NCBI GenBank assembly: GCA_964448105.1
Contig: CAYUVK010000003.1
Coordinates: forward strand, 30,968-94,967
Origin: CAVQBP01 sp964448105
GTDB taxonomy: Bacteria; Bacteroidota; Ignavibacteria; Ignavibacteriales; Ignavibacteriaceae
Direction: 5' to 3'
Length of the DNA stretch: 64,000 nt
This document shows, piece by piece, positions 63,645-64,000 of the stretch. Positions within the stretch are counted from its first letter, which is position 1. The number at the start of each line of letters is the position of its first letter. The position numbers were made by a program, and so were the translations under genes. The notes beneath the pieces were generated by a model that was not told the origin of the DNA, searched no databases, and was given only the letters and a program-made list of their open reading frames with translations.

Positions 63645-64000
63645 TTTCTATTTACTGAACATTTTAATTATTACAAGATTCATAAAAATTTTTAATTGTT
63701 GTTTTAGTAAAATGTAATTATGAATAATTGTGGTTAGCAATAATTTTCTGCTTATATCGATGAACTATATGAATATTGAATTAACCAAGCAAATCCTTTT
63801 GCCAATAATAAAATTCCCCTTAAGTAATATATTCATAAGAAATTAACTTTTAATAAAATTTTACTAAAGCATACTTATGAAATTAAATTCGTTAATAATT
63901 ATTATTGGTTATAAACTTATTGGCAGCAAAACTAAAAGAATTACAGTTTAATTACTGTAATGCAAATCACAATAAAATGTTAAACTGTAAAAACTTCTGA
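63645..64000. other. 356-nt AT-rich end segment, no feature recognised
   Basis: Upstream of the minus-strand kinase and running to the window end. Very AT-rich with no long ORF, no tRNA-like cloverleaf and no G+C-rich hairpin. It may hold the promoter of the kinase gene; no element could be assigned. Confidence 0.4.

Overview
The window is AT-rich DNA from a motile, diderm (Gram-negative) bacterium. L-ring and P-ring genes (flgH, flgI), a TonB-dependent receptor, a lipoprotein-like MltD and many TTG/GTG starts point to the Bacteroidota/Chlorobiota/Ignavibacteriota side of the tree. An Ignavibacteria-like member is my best guess, inferred from gene content and style rather than from a marker gene. 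No rRNA, tRNA, CRISPR array, transposase or prophage was seen.

Positions 1-34358 are one nearly unbroken plus-strand flagellar locus. Order: a 5'-truncated MotE/MgtE_N-like gene, fliK, flgD, a small flagellar-operon protein, flgE, fliL-M-N-O-P-Q-R, flhB, flhA, flhF, flhG, a small membrane protein, fliA (sigma-28), two HDOD genes, a degenerate histidine kinase, an unknown membrane protein, flgF, flgG, flgA, flgH, flgI, flgJ (fused to a lytic transglycosylase), flgN, flgK, flgL, motA/motB, fliW, csrA, a REC-HPt protein, a second motA/motB, two response regulators (one carrying a phospho-acceptor DHp domain without an ATPase) and an orphan gene with a candidate sigma-28 promoter. Most junctions overlap or are within 30 nt. 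The set covers export gate, C-ring, rod/hook, rings, stators, number/placement control (FlhF/FlhG) and FliW-CsrA post-transcriptional control. The MS-ring, ATPase and filament genes are not in the window.

Positions 34607-50325 hold housekeeping and metabolic genes: a Cys/Met-metabolism PLP enzyme, small secreted proteins, PfkB kinase-mtnA-recO, an HtrA protease with a clear terminator, aroC, an MBL-fold hydrolase, an ABC permease/ATPase pair whose ATPase has lost most catalytic motifs, an acyl-CoA carboxylase carboxyltransferase, and an MltD-like protein with six LysM repeats.

Positions 50404-55279 form a thiamine salvage locus: a TPP riboswitch with transcription terminator, a TonB receptor, thiamine pyrophosphokinase and a sodium:solute symporter. 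On the minus strand follow TerC, pyruvoyl arginine decarboxylase, tyrS and smpB (55251-58515). The end of the window is a signalling region with a decayed PAS kinase, an orphan ParA, and two further kinases.

The most unusual observations are: FlgL carrying an insertion that looks like the hook-protein D2 domain; the ABC ATPase lacking Q-loop, signature, catalytic Glu and H-switch residues; a pseudo-kinase and a separate DHp-only regulator in the same flagellar locus; a sigma-28 promoter candidate in front of an unknown gene; and a 98-nt G-free intergenic stretch.
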